In this document: piece after piece, positions 14,021 through 21,219 of the stretch | Layout of the letters: every line of letters begins with the position of its first letter | Position numbering within the stretch: the stretch's first letter is position 1 | Assembly (NCBI GenBank): GCA_017444665.1 | Contig: JAFSWC010000081.1 | Span: 1-38,430 of the forward strand | DNA from: Oscillospiraceae bacterium | GTDB taxonomy: Bacteria; Bacillota; Clostridia; Oscillospirales; Oscillospiraceae | DNA length: 38,430 nucleotides | Direction: 5' to 3' | Notes under the pieces: model-generated | Databases searched by the model: none | Seen by the model: only the letters and a program-made list of their open reading frames with translations | What the model was told of the DNA's origin: nothing | Translations under genes and position numbers: made by a program

Positions 14021-15766
14021 ATGAGTAGAAACTGGAAAAAAATCTTCGCTGCGCTGCTTGTGCTCACGATGCTGCTGCCGCTTGCGCCCGCCGCCGCCGC
14101 GTCCGAGGGCGAAGAGGACGACGCGCGCTTTGCGGGCAAGAGCTGGGAGGAGATCATCGACGAGTTCCTCGCCGAGCACAACGCCGCCCCCGAATCCGTC
14201 GCCTGCGGCTGGTGCAACACCGTGACCGGCGAGGAGCAGTATCACAATCCCGACCAGTATATGGTCTCCGGCAGCATGTATAAGGTGCCGATCAACATGA
14301 TCTTTACCGAAAAGGTACATAACGGCGAAATCAGCTGGGACACCTTCATCGGCGGCTACCGCTACGAATACTGCCTGCACGCGACGATCGTGGACTCGAA
14401 CAACGACATCGCCAAGGGCATGTGGGACTATCTCGGCGGCTATCAGCCCTATCGGCACATTCTGGCGCCGTATATGGGCGAGGACCCCGACACCGTGGAG
14501 GAAAAGTTTTATGAGAACAACTTTTTCACGCCGCGGCAGATGATCTATGCGCTCCGCCTCCTTGCGACCGAGTCCGAGCGTTTCCCGAAGCTGATCGACG
14601 AGATGCTTCAGGCCGAGCCGAACAAGTATTTCAAGGAGCGCGCGCACGACTATGACATCGCGCAGAAATACGGCTACTGGCCCGACCCGAACGGATGGCA
14701 CGTGGCGCTCAACGACTGCGCGATCATCTATACCGAAGAGCCGATCTGCATCGTGATCTTCATCGACTCGGTCAACGAACGGGCAAGCAGGGAGCTGCTG
14801 AAGGACTTCTGCGATCTGATGATCGCGTACACCGAGTACACGACCCCCCTGCGAAAAGAGGCCGAGCGGATCGCCGCCGAGGAGGCCGCGATCGCCGCGC
14901 TGAACAGCCCCTCGCCCGCGCCGCAGGAGGATCCCGACGGCGACGAGCCGACCGACCCCGCCGCGACGGCGGCGCCGCAGCGCGAGCCCGGCATGCCGGA
15001 TGTGGAGGAGGAAGAGAGCGCGCCGGGTCTGTTCTGGCCCGCTGCGCTGGGACTTTGCACGCTTGCCGGCGCGATCTGGCTGGCGCTGCTCTCGGTCCGC
15101 CGCGCGCGGCACGGCAAGCTTTCGCTGCCCTGGGCGCTTGCGGCTGTGCTCCTCGCCGCGGCGGCGATCGCGATCTGCCTGCTGCCGGGGCAGCGGGCGG
15201 CAAAGCCCGCCTCTCCCGCCGCAGCGGCCGAGGATACCGCGTCGAGCGCCGAGGCGCAGGCGGCCGTGACGGCGTTTTTCGATTCCCTTGTCGCGCACGA
15301 CTATGCGCGCGCCTATCCCTATCTTTACGGCACGGCCACGCTGGGGCTTGAAAACGAGCCCGAAAGCGAGGACGCCGCCCTGCTGCTGGACGCGGTGCGC
15401 GACAGCTGGGGCTGGCGGCTTTACGGCGACTGCAGCCTGACGCGCAGCGGCGCGCTGCAGCAGGTCGTGTTCACCGCGCTGGATCTTGAGCGCATGCGCG
15501 CCGACGTCCGCGCCGCCACGGAGACGGAAGTCGAGCGTCTGGCGGGCGAGCTTGCGGCGAGCGAGATCTACGCCGAGGACGGCAGTTATCTTCCGTCCTT
15601 TACCGAGCGCGCCTATTCCGAAGCGCTTGCCTCGGTCCTTGCGCGCGCCGACGAATACGTCGCCGCAACGGGCCTGAACGTCCGCCTTGTAAAGGACGGC
15701 GGCGAATGGCTGATCGTCCCCGACAGCGCCCTTTACGGCGCGCTGACCGGCGGCGCGGTCAACTGA
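14021..15766 (+). CDS. Secreted membrane-anchored serine hydrolase (class A beta-lactamase/PBP-like fold) with extra C-terminal domain
   Basis: 581 residues. A signal peptide (1-27, ending APAAAA) leads to a beta-lactamase-like domain (about 38-285) in which the three active-site boxes can be read: SMYK (85-88) as SxxK, SNN (126-128) as SxN, and KYG (216-218) as KTG. A Pro/Asp-rich linker (295-335) follows, then two membrane segments (about 338-359 and 369-389) separated by a short basic loop, and an outside domain (~405-581) of NTF2-like character (VTAFFDSLVAHDYARAYPYLYG). The enzyme probably acts on peptidoglycan or another surface ester/amide; it need not be a resistance enzyme. Start ATG 14021 fits the signal peptide; the RBS (CAGGTGG) is weak. 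Confidence 0.85.
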   Translation: MSRNWKKIFAALLVLTMLLPLAPAAAASEGEEDDARFAGKSWEEIIDEFLAEHNAAPESVACGWCNTVTGEEQYHNPDQYMVSGSMYKVPINMIFTEKVHNGEISWDTFIGGYRYEYCLHATIVDSNNDIAKGMWDYLGGYQPYRHILAPYMGEDPDTVEEKFYENNFFTPRQMIYALRLLATESERFPKLIDEMLQAEPNKYFKERAHDYDIAQKYGYWPDPNGWHVALNDCAIIYTEEPICIVIFIDSVNERASRELLKDFCDLMIAYTEYTTPLRKEAERIAAEEAAIAALNSPSPAPQEDPDGDEPTDPAATAAPQREPGMPDVEEEESAPGLFWPAALGLCTLAGAIWLALLSVRRARHGKLSLPWALAAVLLAAAAIAICLLPGQRAAKPASPAAAAEDTASSAEAQAAVTAFFDSLVAHDYARAYPYLYGTATLGLENEPESEDAALLLDAVRDSWGWRLYGDCSLTRSGALQQVVFTALDLERMRADVRAATETEVERLAGELAASEIYAEDGSYLPSFTERAYSEALASVLARADEYVAATGLNVRLVKDGGEWLIVPDSALYGALTGGAVN

Positions 15767-15783
15767 AAGGAGGGGAGGACGAC

Positions 15784-16995
15784 ATGCGACAAAAGCAGAA
15801 AGATACGCTTCCCTCCTTCTACCGGATACTGGGGGCGGTCCTTTTCGTGCTGTGCCTTCTGCTGCTCGTCTGGGTGGCCGGGCATGTGCACCCCGACTTT
15901 GCGACCGCATCTTCCCCCGCGCCGGGTGCGCCGGTCACGGCCTCGTCGGGCACGAGTTCCGCGCCCCGCGCGGCGGAGCTGGATCTTGTCGGCCGCTTTG
16001 AGCAGTACGTCAACAACGACGTCCACGCCCACGCGCTGGAGGATCTGACCTATATCGAGCGGCGCTATTCGATCCCCGAGAGCGCGCTGATCGCGCCGAA
16101 GCCCGACCCGGGACGCTTCGGCGAGACCTCCGACCCCGCGGTCGTGCAGGCCGTGGTGGAATCGGCCGCCGCGCTGCTGGGCGACCAGACGCTCGCCTGG
16201 AACCCGGATATCGCCTTTATGCCGGGCAGCACGATCAAGTACTACTGCGACGAGACGATCCTGGCCATCGCCTGGAAGGAGGCGCTGGGCAATTCCGCGG
16301 TCTCCTTCGGCGAGATCAAGGTGGCCGACGGCTCGCAGATCCGCCGCTATATCGCCAACAACAGCTACGGCTCGGACGTGCAGCTCTATGCCTCGGACAT
16401 GGCGCGCGACGTCAACGCCGTCATCGCCCTCAACGGCGACTTCTATGCCTTCCGCAAGATCGGCGTCACGGTCCACGCGCGCCAGCTTTACCGCAACGCG
16501 GGCAAAACGCTGGACACCTGCTTCGTCACGGCCGGCGGCGACCTCATCTTCTCGCACCGGGGCGAGCTGGATTCCGACGAATCCGTCCGCCGCTTTATCG
16601 AGGAGAACGACGTGGTCTTTTCGCTCTCCTTCGGGCCGATCCTGGTGGAAAACGGCCAGCTGAAGAGCGCCGACAGCTACAGCAGCTATCCCATCGGCGA
16701 GATCAACAACATCTATTCCCGCTCCGGCATCGGGCAGCTGGGCAAGCTGCATTACCTCATCGCCACCCTCGGCGAGCAGGGGCCCTACAACACGCGCGCC
16801 CAGCTTTACACCTTTGCCTCCTACATGGCCGCAAAGGGCTGCGAGAGCGCCTATGCGCTCGACGGCGGCCAGACCGCCACGATGATTTTCAATGGCACGA
16901 CCTTCAACCGCGTGGACTGGGACAGCGAGCGGACCATGAGCGACATCGTTTACTTTGCCACGGCAAAGGACAGCGGAGAGGGGGCGAGGCCATGA
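15784..16995 (+). CDS. Phosphodiester glycosidase (NAGPA/DUF2233) family membrane-anchored protein
   Basis: 403 residues. An uncleaved N-terminal helix (about 12-33) anchors a Ser/Pro/Ala-rich stalk and an extracellular NAGPA domain. The hallmarks are NGDFYAFRKIG (following AVIAL), FGPILVENGQ and YALDGGQTATMIFNG with D360-G-G-Q in the place of the usual DGGGS. Relatives cleave sugar-phosphodiester links (for example GlcNAc-1-phosphodiesters) and occur beside exopolysaccharide genes. A strong AAAGGAGG precedes ATG 15784; the gene follows the serine hydrolase by 17 bases and overlaps the next gene by ATGA. Function on a surface phosphoglycan is inferred. Confidence 0.87.
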   Translation: MRQKQKDTLPSFYRILGAVLFVLCLLLLVWVAGHVHPDFATASSPAPGAPVTASSGTSSAPRAAELDLVGRFEQYVNNDVHAHALEDLTYIERRYSIPESALIAPKPDPGRFGETSDPAVVQAVVESAAALLGDQTLAWNPDIAFMPGSTIKYYCDETILAIAWKEALGNSAVSFGEIKVADGSQIRRYIANNSYGSDVQLYASDMARDVNAVIALNGDFYAFRKIGVTVHARQLYRNAGKTLDTCFVTAGGDLIFSHRGELDSDESVRRFIEENDVVFSLSFGPILVENGQLKSADSYSSYPIGEINNIYSRSGIGQLGKLHYLIATLGEQGPYNTRAQLYTFASYMAAKGCESAYALDGGQTATMIFNGTTFNRVDWDSERTMSDIVYFATAKDSGEGARP

Positions 16996-18059
16996 GCGGC
17001 GCCATGCTTGTCATCGGCTCGATGAGCCTGTATAAAAGCGCGCTGGTCATCGCGCTGGGCGCGGCGGCCTGCTTTGCGCTCTTTTACGCGCTGTATGTCT
17101 CGCACGGCGGCTTCGGCCCCGCGGCCTGGCTTTTCGTCGCGGCCGATATCGTGCTGAGCGTGCTTTTCAGCCGTTTTCTGCACTATTACTGCCACGCCGA
17201 GCAGTACGGCTCGCTTATCAAGGCGATGGGGAACTATTCCTCCGGCGGCTATGTGCTCGCCGGCGTCGTGCCGGCCGCGCTGGCGGCGGCATATATCGTC
17301 CGGCTCGCCGGGCTGACGCAGAATCCCGCCCGCCTGCTCGACTGCTTTGCGCCGGGCGCGGTGCTGGCCGCGGCCTTTATCCGGCTCAGCGCCCTGTTCA
17401 ACAGCACCTGCCGCGGCAAGATCACGGTGCGCACGCCCTTCTTCCAGCACCTGCCGCTTGCCTCGCCGGTGACGGCGTCCTCGGGCGCGACCGAATACCG
17501 CTTTGCCACGTTTTTTGTGGAATTTCTGCTGCTTGGGCTCATGTTCTTCCTGGCGCTGCGCTTTTTCTTCAAGCGCCGCCGCAGGGCGATGAAGGCCGGG
17601 CAGAAGCGCGACGGCAACACCGCGCTCTATGCGCTGCTGCTTGTAAGCGCGGTGGAAATGATCCTGGACTCCACCCGTTATGATTCAAGCTTTTTCCCCT
17701 TCAACGGCTTTATCAGCGTCGGGCAGATCGGCGCGGCCGTGTGCGTGCTGGCCGTGCTGGTGACGTGGTCGGTCCGCTCGGTGCGCGCCAACGGTCGGAC
17801 CGCCTTCCACTGGTCGGTCTGGATCGGCTGGTTTGCCGCTCTTGCCGTCTCGGGCGTCAGCGAGTATTTCGTCCAGCGCCACGGCGACTGGTACCTGGGC
17901 TGCTACGCCGTGATGGCCGTGGGCTGCTTCTTCATGGCCTGGCTGCCGGTGCAGATGTATAAGAGCATCTGTGCGAAAAGCCCCGGCGGAGGGCAGAGGC
18001 ATGAAACGCTCGGAGATCAACCGCGCGCTGCGCGAGATGGAGGACATCTGCCGCCGTGA
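16992..18059 (+). CDS. Lgt-like polytopic membrane protein lacking canonical catalytic residues
   Basis: 355 residues with about seven membrane helices and the general layout of prolipoprotein diacylglyceryl transferase (Lgt): R61 in a helix-end RFLHYY, SSGGYVLAG (83-91), the LLDCFAPGAVLAAAFIRLSALFN stretch (115-137) and an ILDSTRYD (224-231) near the last helices. By my reading the essential His of Lgt (HGG) is Leu89, the essential Arg of the YRFIVE motif is Glu222, while R131 is kept. So it may have another substrate or no transferase activity. It starts at an ATGA overlap with the glycosidase gene. Its last 59 bases run into the isomerase gene; the tail after about 335 is therefore probably not conserved. 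Confidence 0.7.
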   Translation: MSGAMLVIGSMSLYKSALVIALGAAACFALFYALYVSHGGFGPAAWLFVAADIVLSVLFSRFLHYYCHAEQYGSLIKAMGNYSSGGYVLAGVVPAALAAAYIVRLAGLTQNPARLLDCFAPGAVLAAAFIRLSALFNSTCRGKITVRTPFFQHLPLASPVTASSGATEYRFATFFVEFLLLGLMFFLALRFFFKRRRRAMKAGQKRDGNTALYALLLVSAVEMILDSTRYDSSFFPFNGFISVGQIGAAVCVLAVLVTWSVRSVRANGRTAFHWSVWIGWFAALAVSGVSEYFVQRHGDWYLGCYAVMAVGCFFMAWLPVQMYKSICAKSPGGGQRHETLGDQPRAARDGGHLPP

Positions 18060-18687
18060 GCGCTGCTATCTGCCGCCGTTCTGCTCCTTTACGCCGGAGG
18101 AGTGGCGGGAAAAGGGCCATGAATACGACGAGGTGCGCGACTGCGCGCTGGGCTGGGACATCACGGACTACGGTCTGGGCGATTTCGGGCGCGTCGGCTT
18201 TTCCCTTGTCACGATACGCAACGGCTGCCGCGAGAAGAGCGCGGACTATCCCAAGGTCTATGCCGAAAAGCTTTTGTACCTGCGCGAGGGGCAGTATGCG
18301 CCCAACCACTTCCACTGGGTCAAGACCGAGGACATCATCAACCGCGGCGGCGGCAGCGTGCTGATCCGCGTCTATAACGCGCTGCCGGACGAGGAGATCG
18401 ACACGGCGTCTGACGTTACGGTAAGCTGCGACGGGCGGCGCTTCACCGTCCCCGCCGGGACGCAGGTCCGCCTGCGGCCGGGGGAGAGTATTACGATCCC
18501 CCCGCGGCTCTACCACGACTTTTCCGTGGAGGAGGGCAGCGGCGCCGTGCTGCTGGGCGAGGTCAGCGAGTGCAACGACGACGAGCACGACAACCGCTTT
18601 AACCCGCCTGTCGGCCGTTTTCCGGCCATCGAGGAGGACGAGCCGCCCTACCGCCTGCTGTGCAACGAATACCCGAAAGCCGAATAA
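18001..18687 (+). CDS. D-lyxose/D-mannose isomerase-like cupin
   Basis: 228 residues starting MKRSEINRALREME, as D-lyxose ketol-isomerases (YdaE-like) do. The cupin metal site is visible in QYAPNHFHWVKTEDIINRGGG (H, H, E) and in PPRLYHDFSVEEG (later His). Such enzymes interconvert lyxose/xylulose and mannose/fructose with Mn2+. Start ATG 18001 is preceded by GGAGG (17987-17991) and lies inside the end of the preceding membrane-protein gene. It closes the five-gene run, followed at once by a strong terminator. Its presence suggests that the run handles a mannose- or pentose-type sugar, but this is inference. Confidence 0.88.
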   Translation: MKRSEINRALREMEDICRRERCYLPPFCSFTPEEWREKGHEYDEVRDCALGWDITDYGLGDFGRVGFSLVTIRNGCREKSADYPKVYAEKLLYLREGQYAPNHFHWVKTEDIINRGGGSVLIRVYNALPDEEIDTASDVTVSCDGRRFTVPAGTQVRLRPGESITIPPRLYHDFSVEEGSGAVLLGEVSECNDDEHDNRFNPPVGRFPAIEEDEPPYRLLCNEYPKAE

Positions 18688-18691
18688 ACAA

Positions 18692-18723
18692 GCGAACCCC
18701 GGGCCGAAAGACCCGGGGTTCGC
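18692..18723. terminator. Terminator of the envelope operon
   Basis: GCGAACCCCGGG (18692-18703) and CCCGGGGTTCGC (18712-18723), a perfect 12-bp stem. No long T-run follows on the plus strand; the A-rich repeat beyond it gives a T-rich tail for the convergent DUF1934 gene on the minus strand. Confidence 0.8.
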
Positions 18724-18726
18724 CTG

Positions 18727-18757
18727 CTCTAAAAACCAAAAACCAAAAACTAAAAAC
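18727..18757. repeat. A-rich heptad repeat, copy 1
   Basis: CTCT followed by several AAAAACC/AAAAACT units, running to the stop codon of the DUF1934 gene. Its first 28 bases are identical to 21156-21183. Confidence 0.8.
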
Positions 18758-19177
18758 CTACTGTTCCCGCACGCTGAGCGTAAAGCGGTTGCGTTCGACG
18801 ACCGCGTGCTCGACGTCGAGCACATAGTCGATCTCCACGCTGCCGCCCTTTGCGCCGATGTCGTGGCGGATGCGCTGGGTGGACATGCCGAGCGTCGCCA
18901 TGCCGAAGGGCGTTTCGTACTGAAAGCTGTTCTTTTCGCCGCGGCGGAAGACCATGCGGCTGGTGATGCTGCCCGTGCGGTCGACAATGACCTCGTCGGG
19001 GCGGATCTCCACGCTCGTGCGGGTGCCGGGCAGGCCGGTGACCTCGCTTTCCATATAGCTGAGATACCCCGTTCCGTCCTCAAAGCTGTACTTGCCGTCG
19101 GTCGTAAAGTCGATGCGGTCGGGCTCGCTGTCCTCAAGCCGGTGGATGCTGTTGATGCTGATCACGACGTCTTTCAT
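18758..19177 (-). CDS. DUF1934 (YwiB-like) protein
   Basis: 139 residues of the DUF1934 family, calycin-like beta-barrels of unknown role. Seen here: IDFTTDGKYSFEDGTGYLSYMESEVTGL, TSVEIRPDEVIVDRTG, SRMVFRRGEKNSFQYETPFG and a final IDYVLDVEHAVVERNRFTLSV, a series of beta strands as in YwiB. It lies three bases downstream of murI in the same operon. No catalytic residues can be named. Confidence 0.88.
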   Translation of the reverse strand: MKDVVISINSIHRLEDSEPDRIDFTTDGKYSFEDGTGYLSYMESEVTGLPGTRTSVEIRPDEVIVDRTGSITSRMVFRRGEKNSFQYETPFGMATLGMSTQRIRHDIGAKGGSVEIDYVLDVEHAVVERNRFTLSVREQ

Positions 19178-19180
19178 GTT

Positions 19181-19981
19181 TTACACCTCCATCGCCGGAA
19201 CGTGACACACCGCCGTGCGCGGCTTATGGCCGAGAAAGAGCGAGGCGTGGGCGGTAAACTCCTCCGCGCTGCCGGAGGTAAAGAAGCGCTCTTCCCCCGC
19301 CGCGCCGCAAAGCTGGTTTTCGCGCAGCCACAGCGCCAGCTCGTGCGCCGCGCAGTCGGCCGCGCCGATGATCAGCACACCCTCGCCAAGCTCGTTTCGG
19401 ATGGCCTGCTCGATCAGGCCGTAATGCGTGCAGCCCAGGATCAGCGAGCCCGCGCCGCGCGCGCGGATCGGCGCGAGATATTCCGCCACGGCCGCGCACA
19501 GCTCGGCATTGTTTGCGTCATAGCTGCCGCTTTCGATCAGCGGGACGAAGGCCGGGCAGGCGACAGGGACGATCTCCGTGCCGGGGCAGAGCGTTTCAAG
19601 CGCCTTTTGAAACCCGCCGCTGCGGATGGAGGCGGCGGTGGCGATAACGCCGATGGGCTTTTCCGCGTGCTTTGCCGCCTCGCGCACGGTGGCGGAGATC
19701 ACGTTGAAGGTGCGGATCTCATAGCCCTCCAGCACGTCGGGCGCGGTGGACGACACGGTGCCGCAGGCGGCCAGGATGGCCTTGACGCCCTTTGAAGCGA
19801 CAAAGTCGAGATCCTGCCGCGCCATGCGCCGCAGCTCCTCCGCCGGGCGGGGGCCGTAGGGCATGCGCGCCGTGTCGGCAAAATATACGATATTTTCATG
19901 CGGCAGCTCCTTTTGCAGCGCGCGCAGGGCCGTCAGCCCGCCCAGGCCGGAATCGAAGATGCCGATCGGTCTTGTATCCAT
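19181..19981 (-). CDS. murI: Glutamate racemase
   Basis: 266 residues; makes D-glutamate for peptidoglycan. Catalytic sites are visible: FDSGLGGL (9-16), ADTARMPYGPRP (35-46), the first cysteine C73 in ACGTVSS, and the second in GCTHY (C184, H186). Most racemases have ACNT at the first site; Asn is Gly (G74) here. A GGGAG precedes ATG 19981. Promoter at 20011-20039; the DUF1934 gene follows without a gap. The unusual ACGT does not by itself suggest loss of activity. Confidence 0.95.
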   Translation of the reverse strand: MDTRPIGIFDSGLGGLTALRALQKELPHENIVYFADTARMPYGPRPAEELRRMARQDLDFVASKGVKAILAACGTVSSTAPDVLEGYEIRTFNVISATVREAAKHAEKPIGVIATAASIRSGGFQKALETLCPGTEIVPVACPAFVPLIESGSYDANNAELCAAVAEYLAPIRARGAGSLILGCTHYGLIEQAIRNELGEGVLIIGAADCAAHELALWLRENQLCGAAGEERFFTSGSAEEFTAHASLFLGHKPRTAVCHVPAMEV

Positions 19982-20010
19982 ATGGTTCTCCCAATCAAAG
20001 CTGTTTTAAT

Positions 20011-20039
20011 AATATAGCGCATTACGGTCTTTATGACAA
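20011..20039 (-). promoter_or_regulatory. Promoter of murI
   Basis: Minus strand: TTGTCA (20039-20034), 17 bases, TATATT (20016-20011). Confidence 0.87.
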
Positions 20040-20081
20040 GCAGTTTTTTTGTCGTCCGCGCCGAGTGGAAAAACTGCTTGT
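20036..20081. promoter_or_regulatory. 13-bp inverted repeat between divergent promoters
   Basis: ACAAGCAGTTTTT (20036-20048) and AAAAACTGCTTGT (20069-20081) are perfect reverse complements 20 bases apart. The left arm overlaps the murI -35 box; the right arm lies in the spacer of the divergent promoter. A shared operator is likely. Confidence 0.65.
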
Positions 20082-20094
20082 ACTTTGCTATAAT
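20066..20094 (+). promoter_or_regulatory. Promoter of the 20137 gene and greA
   Basis: TATAAT at 20089-20094 is perfect; the -35 at 17 bases is poor (TGGAAA 20066-20071), which fits a regulated promoter. Confidence 0.6.
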
Positions 20095-20136
20095 AGGTAT
20101 ATAATATATGACCTGACACCCAGAGGAGGGATGATT

Positions 20137-20544
20137 GTGAACATTGAACTGACCGACAAGGAATTCCGCCGGCTTTTGGATATGGTATATATCGGCAACT
20201 GGATCTTGAACTCCGGCCGCGGCAGCGACCGGTTTGAGGATTATGACCTGCTGCAGGAAAAGCTGTTTGCGCTCTGCGCGCGAAACGGCATGCGCAGCCT
20301 CTCCCAGAACTGGCAGGGGCACGTCTTCCCCTCGAAGGCCTATACCGAGGGCGGTATCCACGAGGCGATCGCCGATTACGAGGACGCGGTTTTCTTCGAC
20401 ATTCTGGCCGAGGAGCTGGCGCGGCGCGACCTGGGGCTGGAGGAGAGCGAGCCGGAGGATTATACCGAGCTGCAAAGCCGCATGGACGAATATCTGGACG
20501 AATTCGACAAAAACGGGCTGGGCGCCGTGAGCGTCGACCTGTAA
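20137..20544 (+). CDS. Small acidic protein of unknown function
   Basis: 135 residues, not recognised. It begins VNIELTDKEFRRLLDMVYIGNWILNS, an amphipathic helical region, and is rich in Asp/Glu and aromatic residues throughout (YEDAVFFDILAEELARRD; YTELQSRMDEYLDEFDKNGL). It has no signal peptide or membrane segment, so it is cytosolic. I chose GTG 20137 because AGGAGG (20124-20129) lies 7 bases before it; the ATG at 20131 is only one base from that RBS. It is transcribed with greA, which starts 17 bases after its stop. The partner and role are open. Confidence 0.8.
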   Translation: MNIELTDKEFRRLLDMVYIGNWILNSGRGSDRFEDYDLLQEKLFALCARNGMRSLSQNWQGHVFPSKAYTEGGIHEAIADYEDAVFFDILAEELARRDLGLEESEPEDYTELQSRMDEYLDEFDKNGLGAVSVDL

Positions 20545-20561
20545 GACGCAAGGAGCGAGGC

Positions 20562-21065
20562 ATGCACGACGATCTGACACGCGAGGACATCAAAAAAATG
20601 CAGGAGGAGCTGGACTATCGCCGGCTCAAGCTGCATCCGGAAATATTGGAAGAGGTCAAGCGCACCCGCGCCTTCGGGGACCTGAGCGAGAATTACGAAT
20701 ACAAGGCCGCCAAGCAGGCCCAGCGCGAAAACATGAGCCGCATGCGCTATCTCGAGGGCATGATCAAGTCCGCCCACGTGATATCCGACCGCTCCGGCGC
20801 GGACGAGGTCGGGCTGTTCGACCGGGTGGAGATCTATATGCCGGAAGACGACGAGACCGACGTGATCCGCGTGGTGACGACTGTGCGCTGCGACCCGCGC
20901 AAGGGGCTCATCAGCAAGGAGTCGCCCTTCGGCCGGCAGGTGCTGGGCAAGCGCGTGGGCGACCGCTTTACCGTTCAGGTGAGCGAAAACTACAGCTATG
21001 AGGCCGTGATCAAATCCATTACCAAGGACAGTGACGACGGCTCGGTCCCGCTGCTGGGGTATTAG
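20562..21065 (+). CDS. greA: GreA/GreB-type transcript cleavage factor
   Basis: 167 residues: an N-terminal coiled coil that enters the RNA polymerase secondary channel, then an FKBP-like C-terminal domain. The tip holds the acidic GDLSENYEY (38-48 region) that coordinates the second Mg2+ for RNA cleavage, followed by KAAKQAQ. The C-terminal domain has VGLFDRVEI, SPFGRQVLGKRVGD and a beta-strand end. RBS AAGGAG precedes ATG 20562. The first helix differs from standard GreA (the usual MxxxK...T..GxxKL) and GreA-like paralogues exist, so the exact paralogue is less sure than the family. Confidence 0.9.
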   Translation: MHDDLTREDIKKMQEELDYRRLKLHPEILEEVKRTRAFGDLSENYEYKAAKQAQRENMSRMRYLEGMIKSAHVISDRSGADEVGLFDRVEIYMPEDDETDVIRVVTTVRCDPRKGLISKESPFGRQVLGKRVGDRFTVQVSENYSYEAVIKSITKDSDDGSVPLLGY

Positions 21066-21094
21066 TTTTTAGTCTTTAGTTTTTGGCTTTTAGC
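21062..21094. repeat. A-rich heptad repeat, copy 3 (inverted)
   Basis: TTAGTTTTTAG, TCTTTAG, TTTTTGG, CTTTTAGC: the reverse complement of the AAAAACC/AAAAACT family, beginning at the greA stop codon. Confidence 0.65.
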
Positions 21095-21126
21095 AAAAAA
21101 AGGACCGCAGAAGCGGTCCTTTTTGC
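21093..21126. terminator. Terminator of greA
   Basis: AAAGGACCGC-AGAA-GCGGTCCTTT with A-tract before (21095-21101) and T-tract after (21120-21124); bidirectional in form. Confidence 0.92.
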
Positions 21127-21155
21127 CGTTATAACTCAAAAAACGTTCTCCCGTC

Positions 21156-21183
21156 CTCTAAAAACCAAAAACCAAAAACTAAA
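21156..21183. repeat. A-rich heptad repeat, copy 2
   Basis: 28 bases identical to 18727-18754, here just before the galT terminator. Confidence 0.85.
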
Positions 21184-21219
21184 GAAGAAGGAAGTTCCTT
21201 TCGGAACTTCCTTCTTCTT
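21182..21219 (-). terminator. Terminator of galT, containing the stop codon
   Basis: A perfect 17-bp stem (21182-21198 and 21203-21219) with loop TTTC. On the minus strand the galT TAA (21220-21218) leads directly into the stem. Confidence 0.88.

Noticed and set aside
13997..15910. Open frame of 637 codons opposite the serine hydrolase gene
   Set aside because: Low-complexity Arg/Gly/Val shadow with no motif.
20131..20133. ATG start for the gene ending at 20544
   Set aside because: Only one base after AGGAGG; GTG 20137 has the right 7-base spacing.
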